Assembly: GCA_964017065.1 (NCBI GenBank)
Contig: OZ024792.1
Span: 7,311,754 to 7,375,753, forward strand
Length of the DNA stretch: 64,000 bases
From: Haliclona indistincta
Lineage: Eukaryota > Porifera > Demospongiae > Haplosclerida > Chalinidae
Direction: 5' to 3'
In this document: piece by piece, positions 30,707-42,400 of the stretch
Position numbering within the stretch: position 1 is the first letter of the stretch
Layout: each line of letters opens with the position of its first letter
The notes under the pieces: generated by a model
What the model saw: only the letters and a program-made list of their open reading frames with translations
The model's database searches: none
What the model was told of the DNA's origin: nothing
Program-made: the position numbers and the translations under genes

Positions 30707-33700
30707 TTAAGTGTAAAGAAATGATATCACCAGAACTATTAGTAGTGACAGTAGTACGTTAAAGTGTTTGTGTAGTGATGGGCCTGACGAGTACAAGTTT
30801 GAGCCTGGTGCATCGGAAGGACTAGATTGTGTATTGAGAGGTTGTGTGGTAGGTGGTCGAGTGGTAGCGCTCGTAGTGATGGATTGTGTGTTTGTGGTAG
30901 CTGGGCCTGGTGCATCAGAAGGACTAGATTGTGTATTGAGCGGTTGTGTGGTAGGTGGTCGAGTGGTAGCGCTCGTAGTGATGGATTGTGTGTTTGTGGT
31001 AGCTGGAGTTGGAGTGGATGAGGTCGCTGATGACTCAATGACGTTGGGGTCTATGGGCGCGGGAGTAGAGTCAGTTTCAGGTGTGACGAATACGGGGTCT
31101 ATGGGCACAGGAGCAGAGTCAGGTTCGGGTGTGACGAATATGCCGATGTCTGGTAGTGCATTTGTGTCATTCAGTTCAGCTTGCATGAACGAGAGGATAT
31201 CATATCTTGAAAGCTGGAGTAGGTTCATTTGACACATCGTGACAAATTCATTGCCCAGGTTAGTGAAGAGTTGATTATTGATGCGATTTGCAGTTTGAAT
31301 AAAACAGGAAAACAATGCTTGGTTTTGATCATCCTGACACTTCTGTTGTAGAAAGGCTGTCTTGTTTACTTGGGCATGTGATGGACAGCCTGTACTGCAA
31401 AGACCATCTGCAGCAGCCATTTCATCTGCGTCAAATTGAGTGACCACACTGAGGTACCCTCCATAGTTTCGTATGATTGCAGAGAAGTTGAACCATGGAG
31501 CCAGGATGCTGGCTACAGTTCTGTTACTGTTAACATGCACTTGAGTGTCAATCATTGTCGGCAATGATCCAGCAGTGGTGTTGGTTGGTAGGACCTCTGA
31601 TACTACTGCTACATATGAATGTGTCAGGAAAGAATTACAAGATGTCTTTGGAAAAGTGATATTGACCTACAAAGGCAGAGAGAGAAAGCAAGCAACTTAG
31701 TACAACCAAGCCCTATGAGTGAGCTGTAACAGCAGTATTGTTATATCAAGGTTACAGGGCTAAAAGGAAGCTAAATGTGTAGTGTGTTTACACAAGGCAC
31801 GCTAAACCATTCAAGTGCACAGCCCATATCTAAAAGCTATCTTTTTAGCATGCATAACTTATGAGGCTTCAAACATATAAACACAGCTTGAGAAGAGGAG
31901 GTTTACTAGCAACTGAATGAACACCACAAGAAAACCATGAACTGCAAGAATACAATGAGATCATAATGCAGTGTTTTATGGTGATTCTATTGTTAACAGT
32001 TTTAGCACAAAATAGATTACTACTATAATTTATGCATGCTCAAGAATTAGTGAGGTCAATTACACACATTTTTGTGTCTAAATCACCTATTGTAACAAGA
32101 AATCTAGGCAGTAATTGTCTTGAAAACCAGAGTACTTTATTATTAAGGGCTAATTACTGGAGAAAACACCACAACATTGTTATAGGGAGGAGTGAGGCAT
32201 AGAGACGTTAATCGGCCATAAGGTGTGTGGTGATCAGAGCCAAAACAGGATACGGTAGTCTATTATGCATGTATACCACAAAGCTATACCAAATGAGCTG
32301 CATGGGATAGCATGATGCTTAGTCCGTTAGCACGAACTCCACATGAACTCTGTTGTTTACGATCATAGGGATATGTTTTTATAACGGAGTTAGTCCCACT
32401 CAAAAGGCTGTTTTTAGTCATCCTGAACTCGTGCTATTCAAACACTAAAGAATACTAATACATACATGTGTATGTGCCTAGGAGACCGACAGCCACCTGT
32501 GCATATCGAGACATAGCTATAAATATAGTTACCAGTTACTAAGCACTAAACAGGAGATACTAATATAGAAAAGAATTCAAACTATTTTCAACATCTGCGT
32601 GTCTTGGAAATGGTTTCAACTAAGTTTGCACACATTTTTCTCACAATCATGCTTCTGTGTTCACACAGTCACATGGATCAAAAGAATTATCAAGTGTTCT
32701 AACCTTAGTAAGACGAGTGAAACTTGACTGAGCATTGTCAGATTCAGCAGTGACTTCAACTGTAACATCAGGATGGTTGATGAGGTACCACGATCCAGGC
32801 AAAGAGCATGCCTGGATTGTTTGTCCTCCCCATTGACGGAGATGAGAATGAAAGTACAAACTACATTGTCTGTGAGCTCGAAGTTTGAGTCTAGTACATA
32901 CAGGTAGAGCAGAATCATTGTTAGGATCAGCTGGAATCACCACAGCATGGTTCATTGGAGTTACTTCAAAATTACTGGGCATTGGTGCGAGTGAACAGTT
33001 GACATCCGGTGGGTCTGTTGGAGGTGGTGTGGTAGGTGATGTGGCTGTAGTGGGTGTGGTTGTTGCTTGTGATGTACAGTTGTAGTGATCTCTGTCAGAG
33101 GACAACTGGAGTGTGAAGCTGAGAATAGAAAGATTTTCGTCACGAGGGCACTCTTGCCGCGCTAAGCATTCCTCGGCAAGTTGTATACTAAGACAAATGA
33201 TGGCTGGGTTCTCTTTCAACATGTTGTAATCATCTCGACAACTCATCCAGTTGCATTCAGCATTGACGCATCCTAAAAAGTGATAGAAGTTAACGAGTGT
33301 GTACACACTGACACCTCTTCTAGTGGAGATCATTTTTTAAGGAGTGCCCGACATTTACACAGGTGTATGAAAACAGCTTTATCTACCGGACTCATCCAGT
33401 ATATATTAGGACTATGAGCTGTCTACCAGCATGCTATGTACACAGTATGTGTGGCTGATCTAGACCTGTGAATATGGTTTAATATTCACGACTCAAGTGA
33501 CAAAGTGAGAGCCATTTGGACCCCCAAAGGCAAACATAAACACAAAGCGGTAAAAGTACACAACCACACAACATAGTCACTGCAGTAACCTCTACGGCTT
33601 TATTGGAAAATAAATTTAGACTCCAAATTCCTTTGGTGGCTACTACCGTTTCCTCCAAAACAATTTTAGCTGGCCACATGTTGCACCAATGCAGCATGGT

Positions 33701-34043
33701 TGTGGGATTCAAGCAGTAACTGTACATTATTTGCAGTGCAAAACATCTTGAAACCCTCTATACTTAGTTAAGCTGTATTATTTTGATGGCTAGTCAGTAT
33801 TCTAGGCAGCAGCACTGCATGCTCTACTGCTCAAAGGCATAGTGGATCTCTAATGCACATTTTGCAGCATCAAATGATCGTTCTACAAGGCATGCATCAT
33901 GCAGTGACAGCGGTACTGTACAGACATACACGAATCGTCCAATGCAGTCATGGTGCATGACGATACCCACCTTGCTCGAGTCCAAGGTAAAGCAAGCACA
34001 CGAGAAGTCCTCTCAACCAGCTATTGCAGTGCCTGAAATCCAT
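30707..34043 (-). CDS. Repulsive guidance molecule / hemojuvelin-like GPI-anchored protein
   Basis: Three exons (34043-33971, 33272-32704, 31666-30707) give 533 residues. RGMs are BMP co-receptors and neogenin ligands on the cell surface. Residues 1-24 are a signal peptide (LRGLLVCLLYLGLEQG). The N-RGM part keeps the Cys pattern (ECNWMSCRDDYNML, EECLARQECPRDENL, ending HYNC). A Thr/Pro stalk follows, then a partial von Willebrand D-like part: CSLYFHSHLRQW aligned with the family's GDPH site, LPGSWYLINHPDVTVEV, and TRLTKVNITFPKTSC across the second intron. The C-terminal half has DGLCSTGCPSHAQVN and QALFSCFIQ, as in RGMs. Then come a second mucin-like stalk with a 34-residue duplicated unit and a hydrophobic GPI-type tail (VLLSLLIVLVISFLYT). 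The autocatalytic Asp-Pro of GDPH is absent. The orthologous family is clear; overall identity is low. Confidence 0.8.
30804..31007. repeat. 102-bp tandem duplication in the mucin-like stalk of the RGM-like gene
   Basis: Two adjacent 102-bp units (30804-30905 and 30906-31007) differ at only a few positions. Each encodes 34 residues of a Thr/Ser/Pro-rich stalk (SITTSATTRPPTTQPLNTQS and neighbours). Length is a multiple of three, so copy number can change without a frameshift. Confidence 0.93.
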
Positions 34044-34475
34044 CGCAGGAAAACGTGAAGTTGCTTGCAGCACGGATGATTGTAAATCACAATGGCGAGT
34101 GGTTTATCCTCAGTCTGCACGGTGCTGGCTTTTTATTCTGTAAAATTAATGTAAGATCCGGATGTAGGAGTGCCAATTCCAAGCCCATTCCCACCGGAAA
34201 TTTCCACATGTGTTGTACGGCGGCGCGACCGAAACGATTAACGTACGAGTCGAGGAGGAGGTGCTTGGGGTACGGTGTGAGATCACTGGAACTTGGTCAG
34301 ACCAGCAGCTACGAGCAGTGCAGCCAAAGACTGCTAGAGATAGCCTGCTTGCTCAAACAAACGTGTAGGTAAGTTCATCACGACACGTTGGTTAGCATTC
34401 ATTGACTGTAGTACATGTTACATGTCAATAGTGTAGTGTGTAGGTGGGAATCACGTGATCACTTCCTCAGCCAGA
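34044..34475. promoter_or_regulatory. Divergent promoter region, RGM-like / MEK
   Basis: 432 bp between the two start codons. A tcacgtga palindromic E-box lies at 34451-34458, about 20 bp before the MEK ATG. A short non-coding first exon of either gene could sit here; an open frame from 34055 has no recognisable content, but its end (gtgtaggtaag near 34365) resembles a donor, so it may be 5' UTR. Confidence 0.45.
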
Positions 34476-37400
34476 ATGTCTGAGAAGAAAAAGAAGAAGC
34501 CAGGCCCTATCAGCATTGACTCACCTGTCGAGACAGTTGACAGTCGTGATGGTGCATTGCCTCATGCTGACACTTCAGAGTGAGTTCCCCTAATCCTCCA
34601 TGTGCTATATACCTGTCTCTCTTTTCTCATCCAGTATAGAGAAGCTGATCGCAGCTGTCGAAGAGATGTCGATCAGCGATGAGCAGCGTAGCAACATGCA
34701 GGCTTTTCTAGAGGAGAAGGTAGAGATTCTCAAGCAGGGAGAAATGAAAGAGAGCCAGTTCGAGACCTTAGCAGAACTTGGATTCGGCAACGGAGGAGTG
34801 GTACTAAAAGTGAAGCACAAACCATCTAGTACAGTTATGGCAAGAAAGGTGAAGTATTACTGTATGTGCATATATGCATATAATTTCAACTTGTTATGAT
34901 ATTTTTTCGTACACAAGTGTGTATATAAGAAGTGATTGATAAACAGCTATGTTTTCCAGAATGCTATCAAACTACTGTTTTCCTTCATCCGTGATTATAA
35001 TCACTCTGTAGTGTACATAGAACTTACCTTCAAGTGATCACAGTTCAAAGTCAAGTCCTGTTACCGAGATCCAATTGGGGAAAATGCGTAGTAATGTTCA
35101 CACACAGAAAGTAATGGTGGATGACAGCATTCCTGATGACCCAGTTAATGCCCAGTGATTTGATGCTTCCGACCCATACTGTTTTGGCTACAATTGAGTT
35201 TCTTTTTGTTTGAAGGCAGTGTCCTTGTGAAAACACTGTCTCACCTGTGATGTAGACAGGCTAACACTTGTATTATGCTATTCAGAGAGGGGCGTGTTGT
35301 TCCGGCCGTGCTGCAATCAGTAGTTACTATGCAACTACTGTTGTGTTGTGTAATTTGCTAAAGTGGTTGTCATGGAGTCGCAATCAATGGTGCATGCATG
35401 AAATTCATGTAATTTGAGTAGGACCATAAATATGTTATGGTGACCACATCATAGAGGCTACCTGTGAATTGTGTGCCTCGATCATTCTCTGAGTGTGACG
35501 CTGCCATGGAGAAACAGTGGGATGGGGAATGACTTTATGGGAAATAGTGGGTGCTGGCATCTAATCTGCAGCTGGTATCCTTCCTTAAAGAGCAGGTAGA
35601 TTGTATCACTGGTCAACTATGTAAAAGGAAATTCTTGATCGTGAGTAGATAATAGAAGGCCCTGAAAGAGCGAGGTCATTGTGCCTGACGGTCAGACTGT
35701 TTGATGTTCCCCACGCATGTCCGCACGTTTTGACCTTTGCAGTTCGTGCACGTGTTAGTTCAATATTTGTGTTTGTTTGTATTTCATCTCTCATGATATA
35801 CGGCTGCTAATGAAGCTAATAGTCTTTCTGTCGACTCTCCTTCCTACCACACCTTAACTAATTACTTTACAAGGAAATGTCTTTAACTCCCACTTCGAAT
35901 AATTACTTGTACTCTCTTGACCTTACTTCCACAGATGATTTTGTTAGACATCAAACCCACTCTGAGGAATCAGATTATGCGTGAACTCAAGGTTCTTCAC
36001 GAGTGCAATTCTCCATACATTGTTGGGTTCTTTGGTAGCTTTTACGTCAACAATGAAATATCGATTCTCATGCAGCAGATGGTAAGACTACTTCTTCACA
36101 ATACTATAAATCTCTACATTCCTTGCTTTCTTTAAGCAAATTCTTTGACCAAAATATTAATATCTATTTATAATGGTTCTTATCTGTTTGTGATTTCTGG
36201 TTGAATTGTTTCACACCACATTGGCTGGCTGCGCTTATTAAGAATTATAATCCAATTGATTGCTAAGTGAGTGTTGTTGTCAGCAGCATTCCTAGCTGTT
36301 GCATGTTTGAAATTGTAAGTGACCTTTGTTACAATATTGTGGTGTTGGAATCTTGATTTGCATTGCTGGTTATGTGTTAAACAACTGTTGAATAGAAAAT
36401 TCACAATAGATGTTGTCAGGAATTCCATCTTGCAAAGTTCAATGAGGTTGCTAGCTGGGTCACTCACCACCTGTCCATGTACATCACTGCTTTCTTTGAC
36501 TCATTAAATATTTGCCGGTAGCGTACATATTCTGCATTGATAGTGATGAGCACATAGTTGTTGTGTGATTTAACCAATTATGAGTAGGTAGTACAGGACT
36601 CCCACTCATTACATACCTCTCTCTCTTAGGATGGAGGTAGTCTAGATCTTGTACTGAATGCCGGCCGAATTCCGGTGGATATTATTGGCAAGATCTCTGT
36701 GGCTGTAAGTACACATCAATTTATCATCAAATTTTGTCTGCTGGAGTAAATTTGTCGCATACTCCTACCACTTTTATCGCCTGCCATTGTGTATTTGGCG
36801 TGGCAAGTGTCCCTGTGCATTGACCGTCTGAGAATTTAATTAAACAGTTTGCTTACGTTTGTGTTGTTGCAGGTGCTAAAAGGGTTAGAGTATTTGAGAG
36901 ATCGCCATCGCATCATTCACCGAGGTTTGTAAGCAACTCTTTGCTGCCTCTTTCATCTCTTCTTTCTGTTAGATGTGAAACCGTCCAATGTTTTAGTCAA
37001 TTCAAGAGGAGAAATCAAGTTATGCGATTTCGGAGTCAGTGGACAATTGATCAATTCAATGGCTAATTCTTTTGTAGGAACCCGATCCTACATGGCGGTA
37101 AGCAGACAGCGAGGAGTTAGGGAGGCATGGGCTAGCTAGTTAGAGGGAGTGGAGATGAAAGAAGGAGATGCTGAATTATAATTGTGATCAGTCAGCTGTG
37201 ACTGAAATAACAAAGTAAAGATTTTTTTCGGTAATAGTATACCGCACAGTGTTGTGTGGGAGACCTTGATATTTGGGAGTGGACAATGCACAGACGTTAC
37301 ACCTGGCTGCAGCTAGAGCATGCTAATTAATGCACGTACATGTGTGTGAAAATGACCATATCTTTTCTCTTTCATCTATTCTTGTCTAGCCGGAAAGGTT

Positions 37401-37994
37401 ACAAGGGGAAGTCTACTCAGTGCTGTCAGATATATGGAGTCTAGGTGTATCACTAATTGAGATGGCTATTGGTTGCTTTCCAATCCCCGAGCCCTCCCCA
37501 GAGCAGATAGCCGAAGAAATGAAGCTGCCTGCAGCAGGCACCCTGCCTCCCAGGCGAAACCCTCATGCCTCTCACGCCAATGCAGTCAGGATGCCGATAT
37601 TTGAGCTGCTACAGATCATCTTCCAAAATGTTAGTCTCTCTGTCTCACACTGTGTGCACCATCGATGCTGTTCTATTTCAGGAGCCTCCATCTTTACCTA
37701 GCGAGTATTTCTCTGTAGATTTCCGAGGCTTTGTTGATCTCTGGTGAGTAGGATAACATCAGAGTGCTGTGATATGTTTTGTATCTTTAGCTTGCAGAAG
37801 GAGCCAAAGCAAAGAGGCGACCTCAAGACTTTGTTGGTTAGTCATGCATGGAGTGTCATTCTTCTCATCACTTGTTGGCTTTTTTACCCCAGGCACACAA
37901 TTATATACAAACTCATGATAAGATGTCTGTTGATATAGCTGCTTGGGTCAAAAACACTATTTCTGCGAACACAGAGTTGAGCCTTCAAAAATAG
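34476..37994 (+). CDS. MAP2K1/2: Dual-specificity MAP kinase kinase 1/2 (MEK)
   Basis: MEK phosphorylates Thr and Tyr of ERK downstream of RAF. About 388 residues from about nine exons. N-terminus: a basic docking site [11 protein letters not shown] for ERK, then a helix ([20 protein letters not shown]) where vertebrate MEKs carry the export signal and negative regulatory helix. Kinase domain: Gly loop [11 protein letters not shown]-lysine VMARK (34830-34848), catalytic [11 protein letters not shown] (36918-37000), DFG in KLCDFGVSG, and activation loop [16 protein letters not shown] with both RAF-target serines. The Pro-rich insert typical of MEK1/2 is present ([20 protein letters not shown]). 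The C-terminus ends [11 protein letters not shown] at 37992-37994. Intron 34849-35933 is unusually long for this window. The Pro-rich insert and activation loop exclude MKK3/4/6/7. It predates the MEK1/MEK2 split. Confidence 0.95.
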
Positions 37995-38266
37995 TGTAAT
38001 GGATAGAATCATTCCTGCAATTGACAACATCTAGTGTGTACAGTTGCCTCATCAAAAATTACGTCAGAAGGAACTAAGTGTATTTTTTCTTATTTTGTTT
38101 TTTTTTATAGAGCAGATGTTTTGACTTGTGTATAATAAATTAAATTAATAATTATTTGAAGAGCAGTTTGTGCTTCGTAACATGTTAAAATTATTTTTGC
38201 ACTAATAAAAAAATTATTGATGATGTATTCCCGTATATTCCCATTCACCACGTTTATAAATCAAAG

Positions 38267-38674
38267 ATGGTGTCCGAAGCAGATCTCGACGTAGAGGAGC
38301 TGAACGTGACCTCGGCAGTGCTGGTTGGCGCAGCGCACCACTATGGTCGATACTGCGTAAGGCAAAACGACGCCTTTATGGAGTGCAAGCAGCAGGAAAA
38401 GGATCCGAGGAAGTGTTTGGCCCAAGGAAGGGCGGTGACCAAGTGTGCTTTTGATTTCTTCAAGAAAGTTAAAGAAACGTGCAACGAGTCGTTCACAGCG
38501 CATTGGACGTGCTTGGATCATAACAATCAGATGCAGAGGTTCTGCAGGAAGACGCAGGCAAAGTATGATGGATGCATGCTGGAGAAAATGAACCTGGAAA
38601 GAGCGGGATCACAAAGAGAGGAGTCCATTCGAAACGCAGAGGCTCTAGCAAAAGAACAATCAGACACATCTTAG
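38267..38674 (+). CDS. NDUFA8: NADH dehydrogenase 1 alpha subcomplex subunit 8
   Basis: Accessory subunit of respiratory complex I on the intermembrane-space side. A single exon encodes 135 residues with the family's paired CX9C motifs: YCVRQNDAFMEC with RKCLAQGRAVTKC, then CNESFTAHWTC with FCRKTQAKYDGC. The signature VLVGAAHHYGRYC and CAFDFFKKVKETC align closely with animal NDUFA8. The protein stops soon after the last CX9C, so it lacks the ~35-residue C-terminal extension seen in vertebrates (about 172 residues). It is convergent with DMXL (166 bp apart) and 272 bp after MEK. No introns. Confidence 0.95.
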   Translation: MVSEADLDVEELNVTSAVLVGAAHHYGRYCVRQNDAFMECKQQEKDPRKCLAQGRAVTKCAFDFFKKVKETCNESFTAHWTCLDHNNQMQRFCRKTQAKYDGCMLEKMNLERAGSQREESIRNAEALAKEQSDTS

Positions 38675-38840
38675 GCTGACATGCACAATATGATATTTAT
38701 AGTTCACTTAGCACTTGTAAAAAATAAGCACAGTTCAATGCAATTTGAACACGGAACATAATTATTTACAAAAAATTATTATACAATAATCGATTAAATT
38801 GAAGAGAAAAAGATATAGGCAAAGATGAGTGTCAGAGTTG

Positions 38841-39259
38841 CTAGCTGGTGAATACATCATGTTTCATGTCCAACTTGTTCACTTTGACTGTCCCATCAGC
38901 ACCGCAGGAATACAACCAACCGCTAGGATCTAGTACCATGTCCAACACCCCTCCTTCAGAGCGGAAGAGACGTGACCGTGCATGCTTGCCAGCAAATGAG
39001 CTGAGCTCATGAACAGTGAACAGATCCCACACCTTTTGAAAAAAAAGAATTTAGTAAAAAAACATACGAGTGTTGCAAAACCTTAATATCTCCATCAGCT
39101 GAACCGGATACGAAATAATTTTCCGTGTCATTGATGACGATAGTATTGACACCAGTTGCATGTGCATTCACACGAGTAACTATCTTCTGTAGTCGGAGAT
39201 CGATAATGACTGAGGGATACATTGTTAAGATACAACGAAAAAGCTAGTTGGAATCTATG

Positions 39260-39300
<41 letters not shown>

Positions 39301-39362
39301 TGTGTGTGTGTGTGTGTGCGAGAGAGAGAGAGAGAGAAAGTGTGTGTGTGCGAGAGAAAGAG

Positions 39363-39414
<52 letters not shown>

Positions 39415-42400
39415 TTAGTTGGATACATATCTCCCCTCTCTTTCCACCAGTGACTAGTCGTTGTGTGCTGTTTGAGTACACAATAGCTGAAGCTCCTCCT
39501 TCGTGACACATGAACTCTAACATAATTATTATGAAAGAGAGAATTATCAAGAAAGGTACCCAACTGCTGAGCCTACCATTGACAATATTGCTCCTAGCAG
39601 GCAACAGTGTGTCCCAGATACAAATGTTCCTGGGAGTGAGAAAAGTGTAGGATCAGAACGACGAATGCACACACCATTACCTGTGCTCAGGAAAGTCTCC
39701 ACAAGTTGCTATGAGACTGGAGGACCCCAGGAAGGCAAAGTCACTAATGGTTCGTCTCGTGTTACTGGGGTTCAGGGTCTAACAGTAGATAAATGCATGA
39801 TAGGAACACTTATACACAGTATCTCTCTAACTTGATATGGTGGTCTACTGGATGTAGATATTCCCTGCCACAAGCATAGCTTACCGCTGGTGTCTGTAAC
39901 ACCGTACTACAGTACAGAAGAAGAACAGTCATCAACCACTGTAATGAATCAAGTCACCTTGTTCCCCTGAGGTGTGAATCGTATTCGTGTGATACCAGGG
40001 CCTGCTCCAGCCTTGCGTAACACTGACAATGCCTTCTCTATACCAAACTCGTATAATCGAACCGATCCATCGGCAGAACCAGTCAGGTCTGAGGATACAG
40101 TCACATAAGGTCTGTAGACTAGCATATAAACATACTCACAATAAGCCAGGTTAGGATGGGCAGCCATTCTCTTAACACCAGGCAAGTGTCTCTTCAAGAG
40201 CTACAAAGCAAATCAGTGTATGACTGTCACACACACTAGCACTCACTTACCATGCTTGATGCAGAGCCTGTCTGAGAATGCATAGCCAGAGGGAAACGAT
40301 TGACCAGCGATGATGGAGACAGCAATGCTGAACCTCGTCTCAATGATTGCGCTGACGGCTGCACAAGAATAAAGTCCTCAGGTGTCTCTAGAGAAGATCT
40401 ACTAGACCACAATCTGAAATAAAGTCCAGATAAAAATACAGAAAGGAAAGCAATGCCGATACCCTTTTCCTTCTATGTCTTCGGGAAGAGACTCCAAAGA
40501 CGTGATGTCGGGTATTTCAACCTCTAGTACCTCGCGAGTTGTAGCTAGAGCAAACACACTGGAATTGGACTACAGAGAGATGAAGAGTAAGCAATGAAGA
40601 CAATGGGTGCAGGGTCTACTCACAGCGTTGATGCAGAATGAGGATACATAGCTGTCTGGGTCGTGGTATAATATTCTCTGTACTGGTGGTTCTTCATCTG
40701 ATGTAGCACCAATTCTCTGCGATTCAACACAGTACTTCAGTACCCTCAGTATATGTGATAACTGACCTTTTTATTAGTGAAGATGTAGTGGATGAAGGTT
40801 TCTCGCACGCTCTCTTCATGAACAAGATAGCTCCATAAGCGACGAGCTAATCTAGCCTGCTTTGAGTCAGCTCTACAGGGCAATGATGAAAGAAGGATGC
40901 AAGTGAACTGTTGACCTCACCTGAAAGGTGAATTTTCTGGTTCTAGAATGAATTTATGCCTCATCAGTGCTGGACCAAAGCTTTGTTCTTCACTGTCATC
41001 TTGAAGAAGAGAGGGCGGGGTAAAGGCGTGGTCCTCCATCTGCTGTAGAAACACTGTTTCCCAGTCTTCAAGTAGCCCAAGCAGCTTGTAGAGAACAGGT
41101 GAGGTAGTGATAAACTCTGAGAGAGAAGAGAGAGAGAAGAGAGAGGAGAGAGGCAACTGCATGAGTGAATGAAAGATTCCATGCACTCACGAACCTAGCG
41201 TTTCCATCCCTGTCAATGAAACTGTTGCTCTCAGAGATTTCTGTACTATCTTGATGACGCACAGGTTCATCAGGCACCAGCTGAAGCACTCTGGATCAGC
41301 AGCATCTTCTCCCTCCTCACTCATATATTCATCTTCAGAATCATTGTCTGGCTCTTTCTCAAAATTTGCACAACTTGGTGAGTTTGAGCGTGGAGCCGGC
41401 TAAAATGAAAAATGATAGGATAAAATGTGAGTTAAAGTAATCATCATTACCTTGGACAGTGAATGATGTAGAAGTGATTTCTTTGGAGCAGCAAACAAAC
41501 CTACGGAGGACACTTGATCATCTTTCTGTCCCTTTTTAGAGCTGTTTTGCCATAGCAGCTTCTTCATTGAAGAGACCCACTTAGCAGCACGACGCTGTGC
41601 TCCTCCTCCATCTTGTGGTCGCAAAACAACACCACCACCAAACAAGCTCCCCCATGCCTCAGGAGTTGGTACATTAGCGACTACCACTAGCAGATCATAG
41701 ATAGAGTGTCTTGACCATGCAACAGCTAACAGACCAACAAACACTACAGCTAGACACTCTGCCAGCAGCAAACACAATGGAGACGCCTCCTTGCCATCAT
41801 CAGACAGTAGAGAATGGGGCCAGTCATCCAGACCAGGCCATTTTGATGCCTTAGTGTTCGGAGTGTCCAATGTAGACAAAAAGTCCAGCACTCTGGAGAA
41901 GCTACCAGCTCTTTGTCTAGTGGTGGCACCAGTAGATTCAGGTCGACTGTCAGGCTGCTGAGAGCCATCAGCAGCTTGTAACCTCATTGGACTAAGACAA
42001 AGAAATATGGAGTGAGAAAGAGAGCAACAAAGATCAAAGACACGATCAATGTGATCTATTGGATGATTTGAGGTCGGAGGAATGGAGTGGACAGAGAGAA
42101 GATCAAATATGCTAGCTGAGAGTATTCGAAGATGAAGAGCAAGGTTCAGCGGGTGCTTTGCTGGGAGAGCAGAGGAGGTAAGGAGAGGAACCTGAACAGG
42201 ATTGATAGCACAGGTAGTCATTTGACCCTCACTGTCCTCCATGGGATGAGAGAGCCCAACACTCCATGGCAGTAGAGTGTTCATCAAATGCATTAGCTCC
42301 ATTTTAACCACCACCATACTGGGTAACGTGCCCGCATGCAAGGCCATGTAGTTAGTCAGTGTTGCCAATACGTCATAACCTGAATGTGAGGCAGCCCCTG

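Noticed and set aside
30768..31232. Val/Gly-rich plus-strand frame opposite the RGM-like stalk
   Set aside because: Pure complement of the Thr/Pro mucin codons, with the same 102-bp duplication.
39128..39604. Frames with long Thr-His or Val-Cys runs
   Set aside because: Translations of the TG/GA microsatellite in a DMXL intron.
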